Below, in pieces: positions 36,101 to 43,863 of a stretch of DNA of 64,000 nt. The position numbers and the translations under genes are program-made. Position 1 is the first letter of the stretch, and every line of letters begins with the position of its first letter. The stretch spans positions 62,001 through 126,000 of the forward strand of contig NZ_FNCA01000003.1 in the NCBI RefSeq assembly GCF_900100715.1. Reading direction: 5' to 3'. The notes under the pieces were generated by a model. It was not told the DNA's origin. It made no database searches and saw only the letters and a list, made by a program, of their open reading frames with translations. The DNA comes from Methanolobus vulcani (GTDB lineage Archaea > Halobacteriota > Methanosarcinia > Methanosarcinales > Methanosarcinaceae).

Positions 36101-38035
36101 GTCTCCTTCATTTATTGAGTAAGATGGAGCAACATCAGTGATGTTTATCGGATTATTTGGGATCTGAACATTGCTTTCAATTCCGGATGAAAGCATGGAA
36201 CTTGTAACATTGTAAGCATAAACTGTAATGTTTGACCAGCTGTGAGCTTTCAGATCTATTGTGTTATTAAACTCTGAATCGGTTATATTGTACCAGCTTC
36301 CATTGTAACTGACATTGTATCCATCAGCTACATTTCCATTTCCTGAATCCCAGTCATGAAGAACCCAGAAGTTGCCGGTTGTACTGACAAAGTTAGTTGG
36401 GTCTGCCGGTGTATATATTACGGAACTTAGTTCGTTTACCGTGATATTTGCAAGATAGTAGTCCCAGAACTCACCGTCTGTTACACTAAAGTTCACATAA
36501 TGAGTTCCAACCTCAGATGAATCTGGAGTCCAGCTAAAAACCTCACCTGAAATATCACCGAAGCCGACATCCTTAGAGTATGTAAGTGGGTCACCGTCTA
36601 TATCAGTTGCATTGAGTGTGATAACCAGAGTTTCAGACTCATTTACAGTTCTATCTGCTATAGGCGTAAAAACAGGTGCACTGTTTGTGGTAACAATCAC
36701 ATCATTGACTGTTATGTGTATAATTTCAGAATCATTCCCACCATTTCCATCACTGACATTGAAGTTCACTGCATAGGTTCCTGAAGCATTATAATCAGGA
36801 GTCCAGCTGAAAATATGACCTGTGATATTACCGAAGCTGGCATTGCTTGAGTATGTAAGCGAATCACCATCAATATCGGTTGCATTAAGTGGAATCTCAA
36901 GAAGTTCGGACTCGTTGACACTGTGATCTCCTATTGGGGTAAGAACGGGAGCATGGTTAATTTCAACGACAACATCATCAACTGTAATTCTGGCATTAAG
37001 AGAATCATTGCCACCGTTTCCATCATCTACACCAAAGTTCACAATATATGTACCATTGGATGAAGGAGTCCAGACGAAGCTCTGGTTACCAGGGTAGAAC
37101 AGAGCACCTGCTGGCAATATGGAATTATTGTAATATGTAAGTGGATCATTGTCTGCATCATTTGCAGAAATTGTGAAGTTTACAAGGTTTCCTACAGTTG
37201 TGTTGATATCAGCAATAGTATTGAACACTGGTGCAGAATTGCTTGTGGAAGATGTTGTTTTTGCGATTACTGTTATTGTAATGTTTTCTGAATCCTCTTC
37301 GTAACCATCGGAAACTGTGAAATTTACCGGGAATACACCGATTTCACCTGATACAGGAGTCCAGTTAAAATCACCAGTAGAAGAATCAAAGGTGGCATTG
37401 TCTGGCTTATTCATCACTGAATACACAAGAATATCATCATTATCTGCATCGGTTGCAGAAACTGTGAAGTTCACAGGACTTCCTACAGTTGAATTAATAT
37501 CAGCAATAGGATCAAACAATGGAGCAGAGTTTACAATGACTTTTCCAACAGCTTCTGGCACAATTGAGGAACTACCATCATTATAAGTGATTTCTACATC
37601 CTGCAATACCAGACTGGAAGTACCACTAACCAATCCCTCCATTGCCACATCTGCTACTGGAGTGTTAGCTGTTGTTATAGAATCAAGTCCATTAAGACTG
37701 ATATTCACTTTTCCAGAGCCCAGGTCAGTATAATTTACAGAATGACCTGTCATTACCGTGTTGTTCAGAGTGACATTCTTTAGAGAAACTATGCCAGGAC
37801 CATACACCAGAGTCATGTTCACTCCGGTTACATTCTCGCAATTAGCAAGAGAAATAACCACATTGGCGACATCGCCCTGTATGACCTTATCTGAACTGAT
37901 TGAAACGCCTATTACTGAGCTCGCGCTCGCTACTAGCATTGGGTTGAATGCCGAAAGAACTATCGAGATCGACAAAAGAACCCTTATATAATTCAATACC
38001 CCGTTTTCCTTACTGTTTTTCATAAAGGGATGCAT
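33173..38035 (-). CDS. Surface protein with cohesin-like domain, 12 cadherin/Ig-like repeats and PGF-pre-PGF domain
   Basis: The 1620-aa protein starts at ATG 38035 behind GGTGA; the frame is open to 38116, but the extension precedes the signal peptide and lacks support. After the signal peptide (ending MLVASA) comes a cohesin-like domain (about residues 42-165; SVIGVSISSDKVIQGD). Twelve repeats follow (169-1349), interrupted after the fourth by a fibronectin-like insert (WVLHDWDSGNGNVADGYNV). The remainder is a Ser-rich linker, PGF-pre-PGF domain (about 1376-1520, ATTPGFSPFAIS), transmembrane helix (about 1575-1594) and tail NPDGKRYRRTKK. It should stand on the outer face of the membrane as an S-layer-penetrating adhesin or structural protein. 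This is inferred. Confidence 0.9.
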   Translation of the reverse strand: MHPFMKNSKENGVLNYIRVLLSISIVLSAFNPMLVASASSVIGVSISSDKVIQGDVANVVISLANCENVTGVNMTLVYGPGIVSLKNVTLNNTVMTGHSVNYTDLGSGKVNISLNGLDSITTANTPVADVAMEGLVSGTSSLVLQDVEITYNDGSSSIVPEAVGKVIVNSAPLFDPIADINSTVGSPVNFTVSATDADNDDILVYSVMNKPDNATFDSSTGDFNWTPVSGEIGVFPVNFTVSDGYEEDSENITITVIAKTTSSTSNSAPVFNTIADINTTVGNLVNFTISANDADNDPLTYYNNSILPAGALFYPGNQSFVWTPSSNGTYIVNFGVDDGNGGNDSLNARITVDDVVVEINHAPVLTPIGDHSVNESELLEIPLNATDIDGDSLTYSSNASFGNITGHIFSWTPDYNASGTYAVNFNVSDGNGGNDSEIIHITVNDVIVTTNSAPVFTPIADRTVNESETLVITLNATDIDGDPLTYSKDVGFGDISGEVFSWTPDSSEVGTHYVNFSVTDGEFWDYYLANITVNELSSVIYTPADPTNFVSTTGNFWVLHDWDSGNGNVADGYNVSYNGSWYNITDSEFNNTIDLKAHSWSNITVYAYNVTSSMLSSGIESNVQIPNNPINITDVAPSYSINEGDTLYIDANYTDIDGDSAVFSSNDTYIFDIDSATGVASWDSKHKDIGTHYVKLTVSDGYGSKDSQVVEITVSKVNTAPEFAAISPQSVFEGQELAFTLNAIDADGDTLVYNISGLPSGATLDTNTGDFSWTPGYDMAGEYTANFSVSDGEDVVYQEVAINVTNTNRVPVFTTIADKTVGEGNALSFTVNAIDADGDSLTYSVTGLPSEATLDPSTGVFSWTPGYDMSGDYTAIFSVTDGEDVVYQEVVIDVTNTNRVPVFTTIADQTVGEGNTLSFTVNATDADGTSVSYNAISLPAGATFDSASGDFSWTPGYDTNGTYTANFSVSDGEAVVYQEVGINVENTNRAPVLDYIQSISVNETENVTINLNATDPDGDSPLYYSKDSTLGNLTGNVFTWTPDYNDTGTHYINFTVSDGDLSDTKTAVIGVNETNRAPEFISAVGAQNISEGEYISFTVNATDADGDYLTYSISGNPGNATISTVPSGGIEFSWTPSYTEAGNYTVIFIVKDEMQYSDTLKVPITVLDVNRAPYFSSLNSSYEVNETETLTINLNPYDADTDDDVSVWINNTGNASGSLSSSGVYSWDTDYYDSGNYTIEFGISDGTVTSYSNTTVKVNNVNAPPVLGTIGSKSVDEGDALTINLTATDVDGDSLEYTIANRPTNATFDSSTGKFDWTPIDGENGTYYVLFGVTDGKLTDTENVTITVSAVSSSSSSSSSSSSGGGGGGSLSTGEKFENIFLKDYVLKSVVRNIETVFTFEKEKNSIVSVSFTSELNGGQVKAVVEMLYDTSSQVSSAAPGLVYKNMNIYTNAKLSSDVIGNSKIHFKVDNKWIEDNKVDVSNIVLCRYASGWTQLPTELEGEDDVYHYFVATTPGFSPFAISSIDPALEMTGDTSAAKATEEIQQDATSMMSTDDTTPLGQTAEAPQQGNSSIVPVVVLLGLIALAVVGIFGYRNRDYYEKVKLQLGNPDGKRYRRTKK
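33989..37531 (-). repeat. Twelve protein-domain repeats with one non-repeat insert
   Basis: The repeats have a unit of about 270 bases. Two neighbouring repeats remain nearly identical at DNA level: 35267-35455 and 35537-35725 are offset by exactly 270 bases. The insert of about 90 residues after repeat 4 is the only break in the array. Confidence 0.82.
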
Positions 38036-38404
38036 ACTCTCACCCTTGAAATATCTGAGATCTGAGTCCGATATATCATTTACTACATTTTGAGCTGCAT
38101 ACAACCATAAATACAACTACGTCTATTGCTTTTACGGACATACAGTGGTATCACTGATGCCCCCACATTACTCCACGATTACCAATATATCCTGATATAT
38201 TATAAAAGTATTCAATATCATTGTTTTTATAAATCGTACACGATTAATATACAAATCAATATATACTAATTTAGTATGAAATTGAATACATTAGTAATGT
38301 ATTGGCAACTACACCATAAATCATTGTAATGATAGATAAGAATAGTGATTCAAAAAATATATCTATCATGTGCATGTTACACCAGCCACCTATCATGAAT
38401 AGAG
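38036..38404. other. Divergent promoter region between a surface-protein gene and the ClC channel gene
   Basis: This is a 369-base AT-rich region. The half near the ClC gene carries three dyads (38232-38303). The other half should hold the promoter of the surface-protein gene. No coding sequence is seen. Confidence 0.5.
38232..38303. promoter_or_regulatory. Three closely spaced dyads upstream of the ClC channel gene
   Basis: The dyads are AATCG-TACA-CGATT (38232-38245), ATACTAA-T-TTAGTAT (38263-38277) and AATACATTA-G-TAATGTATT (38285-38303). The last two are perfect, with centres 24 bases apart. Together they suggest cooperative operators around the promoter of the downstream gene, about 100 bases before its start. 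Confidence 0.4.
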
Positions 38405-40159
38405 ATGAAATCTTTGGATGAAAAAACAGCCTTCCAAAAATTCAAGCAGAATATAGTTCAGTGGTTGCACACAGAGTCACTGATTTCTAACTCGCTTGCG
38501 ATGATCATAGGAATTTTGACCGGACTCGTAATTGTTTTTTACGATACAATGCTGGAGATGGGTCACAACGTTTTCTTTGGAACAATTTCATCCTCACCAC
38601 GATACTTCATTATTCTTTTGCCTGCAATCGGGGGACTTATTGTAGGTCTTATCGTCCATTATTCAATCAATACCAGAAGATATGACATAGAAGAGATTAT
38701 CGAGGCAACTGCCCTGCGTGGTGGCAGAATGTCAGTTCGTAATGCTTTTCTTGAAGTACTGGCATCCATAATATCCATTGGATCAGGCGGATCGGCCGGA
38801 AAGGAAGCACCAGTTGTTCTTGCGGGTTCAGGAATAGGATCTGCTCTTGCCGAAACACTGAATATCCACGGAAACAGAGTAAAGATACTCATCGGATGTG
38901 GGGCTGCAAGTAGTATTGCTGCAGCATATAACGCCCCTCTTGCAGGCGTTGTCTTTGTCGTAGAAGTGATTCTTGGTGAACTGGAAGCAAGCAGTTTCAT
39001 ACCAATTGTAGTATCAGCAGTATTTGCCACAATCGTTTCAAGCCTTGTTTTTGGTGTTGATAATATAGGAGTTGCAACATACGAATTCGTAGATCCATCC
39101 CATGAATTCGCGCTCTACCTTCTACTTGGAATTTTAGCAGGACTTATATCTGCACTGCTGATGCGCGCTCTTTTCAGTACACACCAAGCCTTTGAATCCC
39201 TGCAGATACATCCTGCGATAAAACCTGCGGTAGGTGGACTTTTTGTAGGACTTATCGGATTTTTCTATCCTCAGGTATTTGGTGTGGGTTATGATGTGAT
39301 AACAGATGCCTTAAACGGCAATCTTACACTGCAACTAATGTTTTTACTGATTTTTTTGAAGATAATTGCCTTCTCATTCACAATGGGTTCCGGCGGATCA
39401 GGAGGGTCAATTGTACCTGCTCTTTTTGTAGGAGCAATGATGGGAGGAAGTTATGGATCTATAGTTCATGGAATATTCCCGCAAGTCACAGCAGAATCCG
39501 GAGCATATGCACTTGTTGGAATGGGAGCTGTCTTCGCAGGAACCAGCAGAGCACCTCTTACTTCCATTCTTATTCTCTTCGAACTTACAAGGGACTATAA
39601 TATGATACTGCCAATCATGCTGGCATGTGTCGTCAGTAACGTGATATCCAGTTCTATCAATTCCGAGTCCATATTCACAGAAGGACTGCGCCGCAGAGGA
39701 TTTACCATCAGAAAAGGCAGAGAAGTCGACATTATGGAAGCACTTCTTGTTAAAGACGCAATGAAACATAATGTCCAGACAGTTTCCGAGAACAAGAATG
39801 TAGGTGCACTTATCGCACTCATGCAGTCAAGCAGACACGCAGGCTTCCCGGTACTTGATTCCAATGGTCAGCTATCAGGGATTGTAACCCTCAAAGATGT
39901 CAGGGACAAAGTAGGTCATGACGAACTGGAAAAAACTATTACAGAAATATGTTCCAAAGATGTTGCAGTGGCATATCAGGATGAAACACTTAACACCGTA
40001 CTAAAACGTCTTGCTGCAAAAGACATAGGCAGGCTCCCTGTGGTGTCAAGGTCAGACAGCACTAAGTTATTGGGAATAATCACCCGTAGTGATATTGTTA
40101 AGCTCTATGACAAAAAAATATTGGATAAGGTTCAGAGACTACAAAAAAATGAACCCTGA
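38405..40159 (+). CDS. ClC-type chloride channel/antiporter with C-terminal CBS pair
   Basis: The 584-aa membrane protein has about eleven hydrophobic helices. ClC selectivity motifs are GSGGSAGKEAPVVLAGSGIGS (with the gating Glu of GKExP) and GSGGSGGSIVPALFVGAMMGG. Two CBS domains follow at about 455-575 (VKDAMKHNVQTVSENKNVGA and ICSKDVAVAYQDETLNT), which often bind adenine nucleotides and gate transport. It moves chloride or another anion. The presence of GKEAP rather than GREGP is a modest variation. There is no strong ribosome binding site; AGAG sits directly before the ATG. The dyad cluster upstream suggests specific control. Confidence 0.92.
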   Translation: MKSLDEKTAFQKFKQNIVQWLHTESLISNSLAMIIGILTGLVIVFYDTMLEMGHNVFFGTISSSPRYFIILLPAIGGLIVGLIVHYSINTRRYDIEEIIEATALRGGRMSVRNAFLEVLASIISIGSGGSAGKEAPVVLAGSGIGSALAETLNIHGNRVKILIGCGAASSIAAAYNAPLAGVVFVVEVILGELEASSFIPIVVSAVFATIVSSLVFGVDNIGVATYEFVDPSHEFALYLLLGILAGLISALLMRALFSTHQAFESLQIHPAIKPAVGGLFVGLIGFFYPQVFGVGYDVITDALNGNLTLQLMFLLIFLKIIAFSFTMGSGGSGGSIVPALFVGAMMGGSYGSIVHGIFPQVTAESGAYALVGMGAVFAGTSRAPLTSILILFELTRDYNMILPIMLACVVSNVISSSINSESIFTEGLRRRGFTIRKGREVDIMEALLVKDAMKHNVQTVSENKNVGALIALMQSSRHAGFPVLDSNGQLSGIVTLKDVRDKVGHDELEKTITEICSKDVAVAYQDETLNTVLKRLAAKDIGRLPVVSRSDSTKLLGIITRSDIVKLYDKKILDKVQRLQKNEP

Positions 40160-40223
40160 CAAGTAAGATCTCCAGAGATTTAAGTCCAAAGAACTTTGTT
40201 TCATTTCTAGAACAAATCAAATA

Positions 40224-41516
40224 TCACTTATCACTAACAATGCGACCGAGGAAATAACCCGGAGTCGCATCATATATATGTACAAGGCAAGTTATTCCCG
40301 GTTGAAGATCGCACTGCGGAATTACAACTGGTTTGTATGATGCGGTCCGTGCCATCATACCTTTTTGCTTTGCTGGTTTTGACAGGAAAACTTCCACCTC
40401 TTTTCCGATCATTCCTTCACGAGTAGCAAGTTTGACAGCCTCACACACCTCATGCAGCTCATTTGACCTGTTAACAACAACACGGGAATCAATTTTGCGC
40501 ATATCCCATGCTTTTGTATGTGGCCTTGGAGTAAAGCGAGAAATATTTATCTTTTCAGGCTTCCATTCCTTCACCCATTCAACTGTTTTTTCAAAATCCT
40601 CATCGGACTCTCCGGGATAACCCGCAATTATATCTGTAAAGATGGTCATGTCAGAGAACCTGTTCCTGAAAGCCTCAATAATAGTATTGGCCTCTAAAAT
40701 AGAGTGATAGCGATTCATATTATTCAGAACATCATCAGATGCAGATTGAATTGGAAGGTGAAGGAACTTGTATATCCTTTCATCCTCAAATGCATCAAGC
40801 AGGTCATCAAGAATAGGAATAACTGAGAATGGGTTCATCATTCCCACACGTATCCTGTAATTACCAGGAATGCTGCATATCATTTTCAACAACTGAGGAA
40901 GTAGGATCTCTTTGTCAGTTCCGTATTGCCCGTTATCCTGGGAAGTCAACCAGATCTCCCTGCATCCTTCATCGACTGCTTTCTGGATATCATCAACTAT
41001 ATCTTCCGGTTCAAAAGAAGATAATTTTCCACGTGCAATTGTCACTATGCAATATGCACACGCATAATTACAACCTTGGGAAAGCTGACAGATATGAATA
41101 TTAGAATTATAGCGGATCCTTGGAACACTCTGAAAACCCTCTGGTTCCTCAAGGAAGAGTTTCACACTGCCGCCTGTCAGTTCATTGCGTGAAAGAGAAT
41201 CAAGAACCTGACCTAATCTGGATATTGAGTTAACGCCCAGAATATGAGCATCAGGGTTCTGGTGCATTATGTCCTCAAGCTGTACTTCCGGCATGCATCC
41301 TGTGACTATAACAGCTATTCCTTTTTCGCCAAGCTCCCATATCTTATGGAGAATCTTCTGCTCGGTGCTATACTTCACAGTACAGGTGTTAATAACCACA
41401 ACCTCGGCATTGTTCTCAGGGACAAGTTCATGTCCTGCATCCCTGACACTCGCCTTCATAATTTCGGCTGATGCCTGACTGGCAGAGCAGCCATATGTAG
41501 AAATATGTACTTTCAT
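40224..41516 (-). CDS. tRNA t6A37 methylthiotransferase (CDKAL1/e-MtaB type)
   Basis: The 430-aa radical SAM enzyme has an N-terminal UPF0004 domain with three cysteines (STYGCSASQ, INTCTVKYST, VTGCMPEVQ). The radical SAM cluster motif is CNYACAYC (C-x3-C-x2-C, about residue 147), and a TRAM domain is C-terminal (about 370-430). This is the archaeal/eukaryal CDKAL1 branch that turns t6A into ms2t6A at tRNA position 37. ATG 41516 gives the family start MKVHISTYGCS; a TTG overlapping the upstream stop is less likely. It is co-directional with FBPase and Cgi121, and Cgi121 belongs to the t6A-making KEOPS complex. Confidence 0.9.
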   Translation of the reverse strand: MKVHISTYGCSASQASAEIMKASVRDAGHELVPENNAEVVVINTCTVKYSTEQKILHKIWELGEKGIAVIVTGCMPEVQLEDIMHQNPDAHILGVNSISRLGQVLDSLSRNELTGGSVKLFLEEPEGFQSVPRIRYNSNIHICQLSQGCNYACAYCIVTIARGKLSSFEPEDIVDDIQKAVDEGCREIWLTSQDNGQYGTDKEILLPQLLKMICSIPGNYRIRVGMMNPFSVIPILDDLLDAFEDERIYKFLHLPIQSASDDVLNNMNRYHSILEANTIIEAFRNRFSDMTIFTDIIAGYPGESDEDFEKTVEWVKEWKPEKINISRFTPRPHTKAWDMRKIDSRVVVNRSNELHEVCEAVKLATREGMIGKEVEVFLSKPAKQKGMMARTASYKPVVIPQCDLQPGITCLVHIYDATPGYFLGRIVSDK

Positions 41517-41536
41517 TTTAAGTTGCTGAAAATGTA

Positions 41537-42658
41537 TCAAGCCATTCTGAGAGGGGTTTTCTCTTTGTCATGGATGTAGATAGTGTCAGTAAATTTCACA
41601 ACACCGGAGCTACCCATGGTAATACTGTGAACCCTGGCATCACCTTCACCGAAAAGACTTACGCCTTTGAGAAGGATTCCGGGAGTTACCCCTGTTGCCG
41701 AGAATATGATATCCTTACCTGGAGCAAGTTTCTCAATATCCAGGACATCATTGATATTTTCTTCAGTGATCCCCATTGTTTCAAGTCTTGGCATTTTTTC
41801 AGCTTTTTCCTTTTCAATCTCCTCAGCTGTACCGCCATTTGCAACTGTTGGGAGAACAAGTCTTGCAAGCATCTTACCACCAAGGATCTTCATTGCTGCA
41901 GCAGTCAGGACTGCTTCACCTGAACCGCCTGCACCAAGAACCATGTGAATTCCTGAACCACGAATAGCAGTTGCAATTCCAGGCATCAGGTCACCGTCAC
42001 TGATGAGATTCACTCTTGCACCTGTTTCCCTGATCTCTTTAATCTTATCCTTGTGCCTTTGCCTGTCAAGAATAACAACAACAAGCTCATCAATATTCCT
42101 GTTAAAGGCTTTTGAAACGATCTCAAGGTTGCGTATAACAGGTGCATCCAGATCAATTCTTTCATCCGGATGTGCTTTTTCATACTTTACAACTTCAGGA
42201 CCGACAACGATCTTATCCATATAGATATCTGGTCCGTGGAAAAGTCCTTCCCTCTCTGCCATAGCCATTACGGCTATTGCACCGGGGATCCCGTCAGCAG
42301 CGAGGTTTGTTCCTTCCAGAGGATCAACTGCGATATCAACTTCAAGATCTCCCTCACCTGTACCAACTTCTTCACCGATGAAAAGCATAGGTGCTTCATC
42401 GCGTTCTCCTTCACCGATCTTGATAATACCCTTCATATCAAGACAGTTCAACATCCTGCGCATGGCTTCAACTGAAACCTGGTCTGCGTAGTTCTTGTCA
42501 CCACGACCCATCTGGTAAGAAGCTGCAATTGCGGCTGCTTCAGTGACATGTAAAAGTCTGGGTAAAAGGGAACATTCGATTGGTCCTGCACATTTAATTA
42601 AAGCTTCGGCGGTTTTCGGATGAGGCATAATTATCTTTTCCTTATCGTTTTCTTTCAT
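41537..42658 (-). CDS. glpX: Fructose-1,6-bisphosphatase, class II (GlpX type)
   Basis: The 373-aa enzyme has the GlpX signatures MGRGDKNYADQVSVEAMR, KIGEGERDEAPMLFIGEEVG, the metal and phosphate site DIAVDPLEGTNLAADG and LGAGGSGEAVLTAAA. It hydrolyses fructose 1,6-bisphosphate in gluconeogenesis. Most archaea use the bifunctional FBP aldolase/phosphatase; this lineage instead carries a GlpX-type phosphatase, and a separate class I aldolase is encoded in the window. Starts at 42658 or at the internal Met of IIMPHPKTAE (42628, AAGGA upstream) are both possible. Confidence 0.92.
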   Translation of the reverse strand: MKENDKEKIIMPHPKTAEALIKCAGPIECSLLPRLLHVTEAAAIAASYQMGRGDKNYADQVSVEAMRRMLNCLDMKGIIKIGEGERDEAPMLFIGEEVGTGEGDLEVDIAVDPLEGTNLAADGIPGAIAVMAMAEREGLFHGPDIYMDKIVVGPEVVKYEKAHPDERIDLDAPVIRNLEIVSKAFNRNIDELVVVILDRQRHKDKIKEIRETGARVNLISDGDLMPGIATAIRGSGIHMVLGAGGSGEAVLTAAAMKILGGKMLARLVLPTVANGGTAEEIEKEKAEKMPRLETMGITEENINDVLDIEKLAPGKDIIFSATGVTPGILLKGVSLFGEGDARVHSITMGSSGVVKFTDTIYIHDKEKTPLRMA

Positions 42659-42745
42659 GAATGATTGTGTGCCACATGTATTAATGTTTACTATATTAGA
42701 GTTGCGAGGGCTTCAATACGCAGTCATTGTCCATTTAGAACAAAC

Positions 42746-43255
42746 CTATTTTAAGATATCAACAAGAGCAACCCTTTCCAGTACCAACAATGGAACGCTG
42801 TCTTTTCCTGTTGCCTTAATTTCCTGTTCGGTTATAGAGAACTGACCTGCAAGAGTTTCATTTTTGCTTTCAGAGTAATCTGCCACAGGTTTTACGTCTA
42901 TGATATTTCTGAGATCCTGCAAAGTGTTTTCGATATTTTCGGGGTCACCGAGAACAACAAAGACCACATTCATGTCACCTTCACGAACTCCCATGGAGAA
43001 TGCTTCTTCGATCTGCCTCCTCCCCGAAGCATACCTCATTATTTCCACGCCTGTGTCACGGGCAACATTTGATCCATTCTCAACAGCCCTTAATGCTTTT
43101 TCAACAGCAAAAGAGATATGATCATCACCTGCGATCTTGTCTGCATCCATTGCCTGTACAACAGTACTGTGCAAAGAAGAAATAGATGCAAGTTCTTTCA
43201 AAAAAATAGGTACATTCTGGATAGATACAGAACCGCCAATCGTCTTGAACTCCAT
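42746..43255 (-). CDS. cgi121: KEOPS complex subunit Cgi121
   Basis: The 169-aa protein matches archaeal Cgi121/TPRKB: VVQAMDADKIAGDDHISFAV, then the conserved EIMRYASGRRQIEEAFSMGV segment, and the C-terminal LLVLERVALVDILK tail that contacts Bud32. Cgi121 helps KEOPS recognise tRNA for N6-threonylcarbamoyladenosine formation at A37. The start at ATG 43255 (MEFKTIGGSVSIQNV) fits the family; the open frame continues to 43357 without likeness. The ms2t6A methylthiotransferase lies two genes downstream, consistent with coordinated tRNA modification. Confidence 0.88.
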   Translation of the reverse strand: MEFKTIGGSVSIQNVPIFLKELASISSLHSTVVQAMDADKIAGDDHISFAVEKALRAVENGSNVARDTGVEIMRYASGRRQIEEAFSMGVREGDMNVVFVVLGDPENIENTLQDLRNIIDVKPVADYSESKNETLAGQFSITEQEIKATGKDSVPLLVLERVALVDILK

Positions 43256-43390
43256 ATTACTGAATACACAGGTAACCGAGAATAAGCGTATCGGTCTGAA
43301 AGAAAAAAACATTATCACATCATAATGTGCACTTGTGTAACTGGTTAACTTTATCACTAGTGGAATCTAATGATAATGTGGAGATGGGAC

Positions 43391-43540
43391 ATGAACGAAC
43401 AACTTGTAACTTCAGTTAGAGAACGTTTTCGATGTCTTAACTGCGGATACCAAATGGAAATCAGAAATCCTTGCCACAGTTGTGGTGATGGACAATTCAA
43501 GTGTCTTTTTTGTGGAGAACACATGTCTAAACAATGGTAG
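43391..43540 (+). CDS. 49-aa zinc-ribbon microprotein
   Basis: This small gene begins MNEQLVTSVRERFRCLNCGY and ends KQW. It contains three CxxC knuckles: CLNC (residues 15-18), CHSC (28-31) and CLFC (about 38-41), plus a His near the end, enough for one or two zinc sites. GGAG stands 8 bases before the ATG. Its role is unknown; similar tiny zinc ribbons occur as nucleic-acid or protein-binding modules in haloarchaea and methanogens. It is divergent from cgi121 (135-base gap). Confidence 0.75.
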   Translation: MNEQLVTSVRERFRCLNCGYQMEIRNPCHSCGDGQFKCLFCGEHMSKQW

Positions 43541-43863
43541 ATAAATAAGATTTACTAGTTGTTTTCATTTTCAGCTATAATCGAATCTACTTTTGAAAGC
43601 ACCTTGAGGGCAACTTACATTGCCTTTTCCGTGTGTTTTATGTAGGTTGTTATTTATTACCACATCAAATACTACTGAAAATAGACAATTGAATTTCATT
43701 CTGAAGTTTCATTTTAAATTCTGGAATGAAAAATAAGAGTTCATGAATGAAAGTTGTGAGTTCGATCAATTCAGGATGAATACAGAAAGTTAATATTTTA
43801 CCTGACTTAAGTTAATATACAAACTCTTGCGGTTAATTACACCCGGTGTGAGAGGTGCTGACA
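43541..43863. other. AT-rich region upstream of leuS
   Basis: These 323 bases contain a TTTCATTC/GAATGAAA dyad (43694-43731, 22-base spacer), a TATA-like TTAATATAC (43812-43820) about 44 bases before the leuS start, and a short ACACC-C-GGTGT dyad (43839-43849) in the presumed leader. There is no gene. Confidence 0.45.

Noticed and set aside
22093-38035. Regularly spaced repeats reminiscent of a CRISPR array or satellite DNA
   Set aside because: The period is 260-270 bases and matches whole protein domains in one continuous frame per gene. The repeats diverge as proteins do, and there are no short identical direct repeats with unique spacers.
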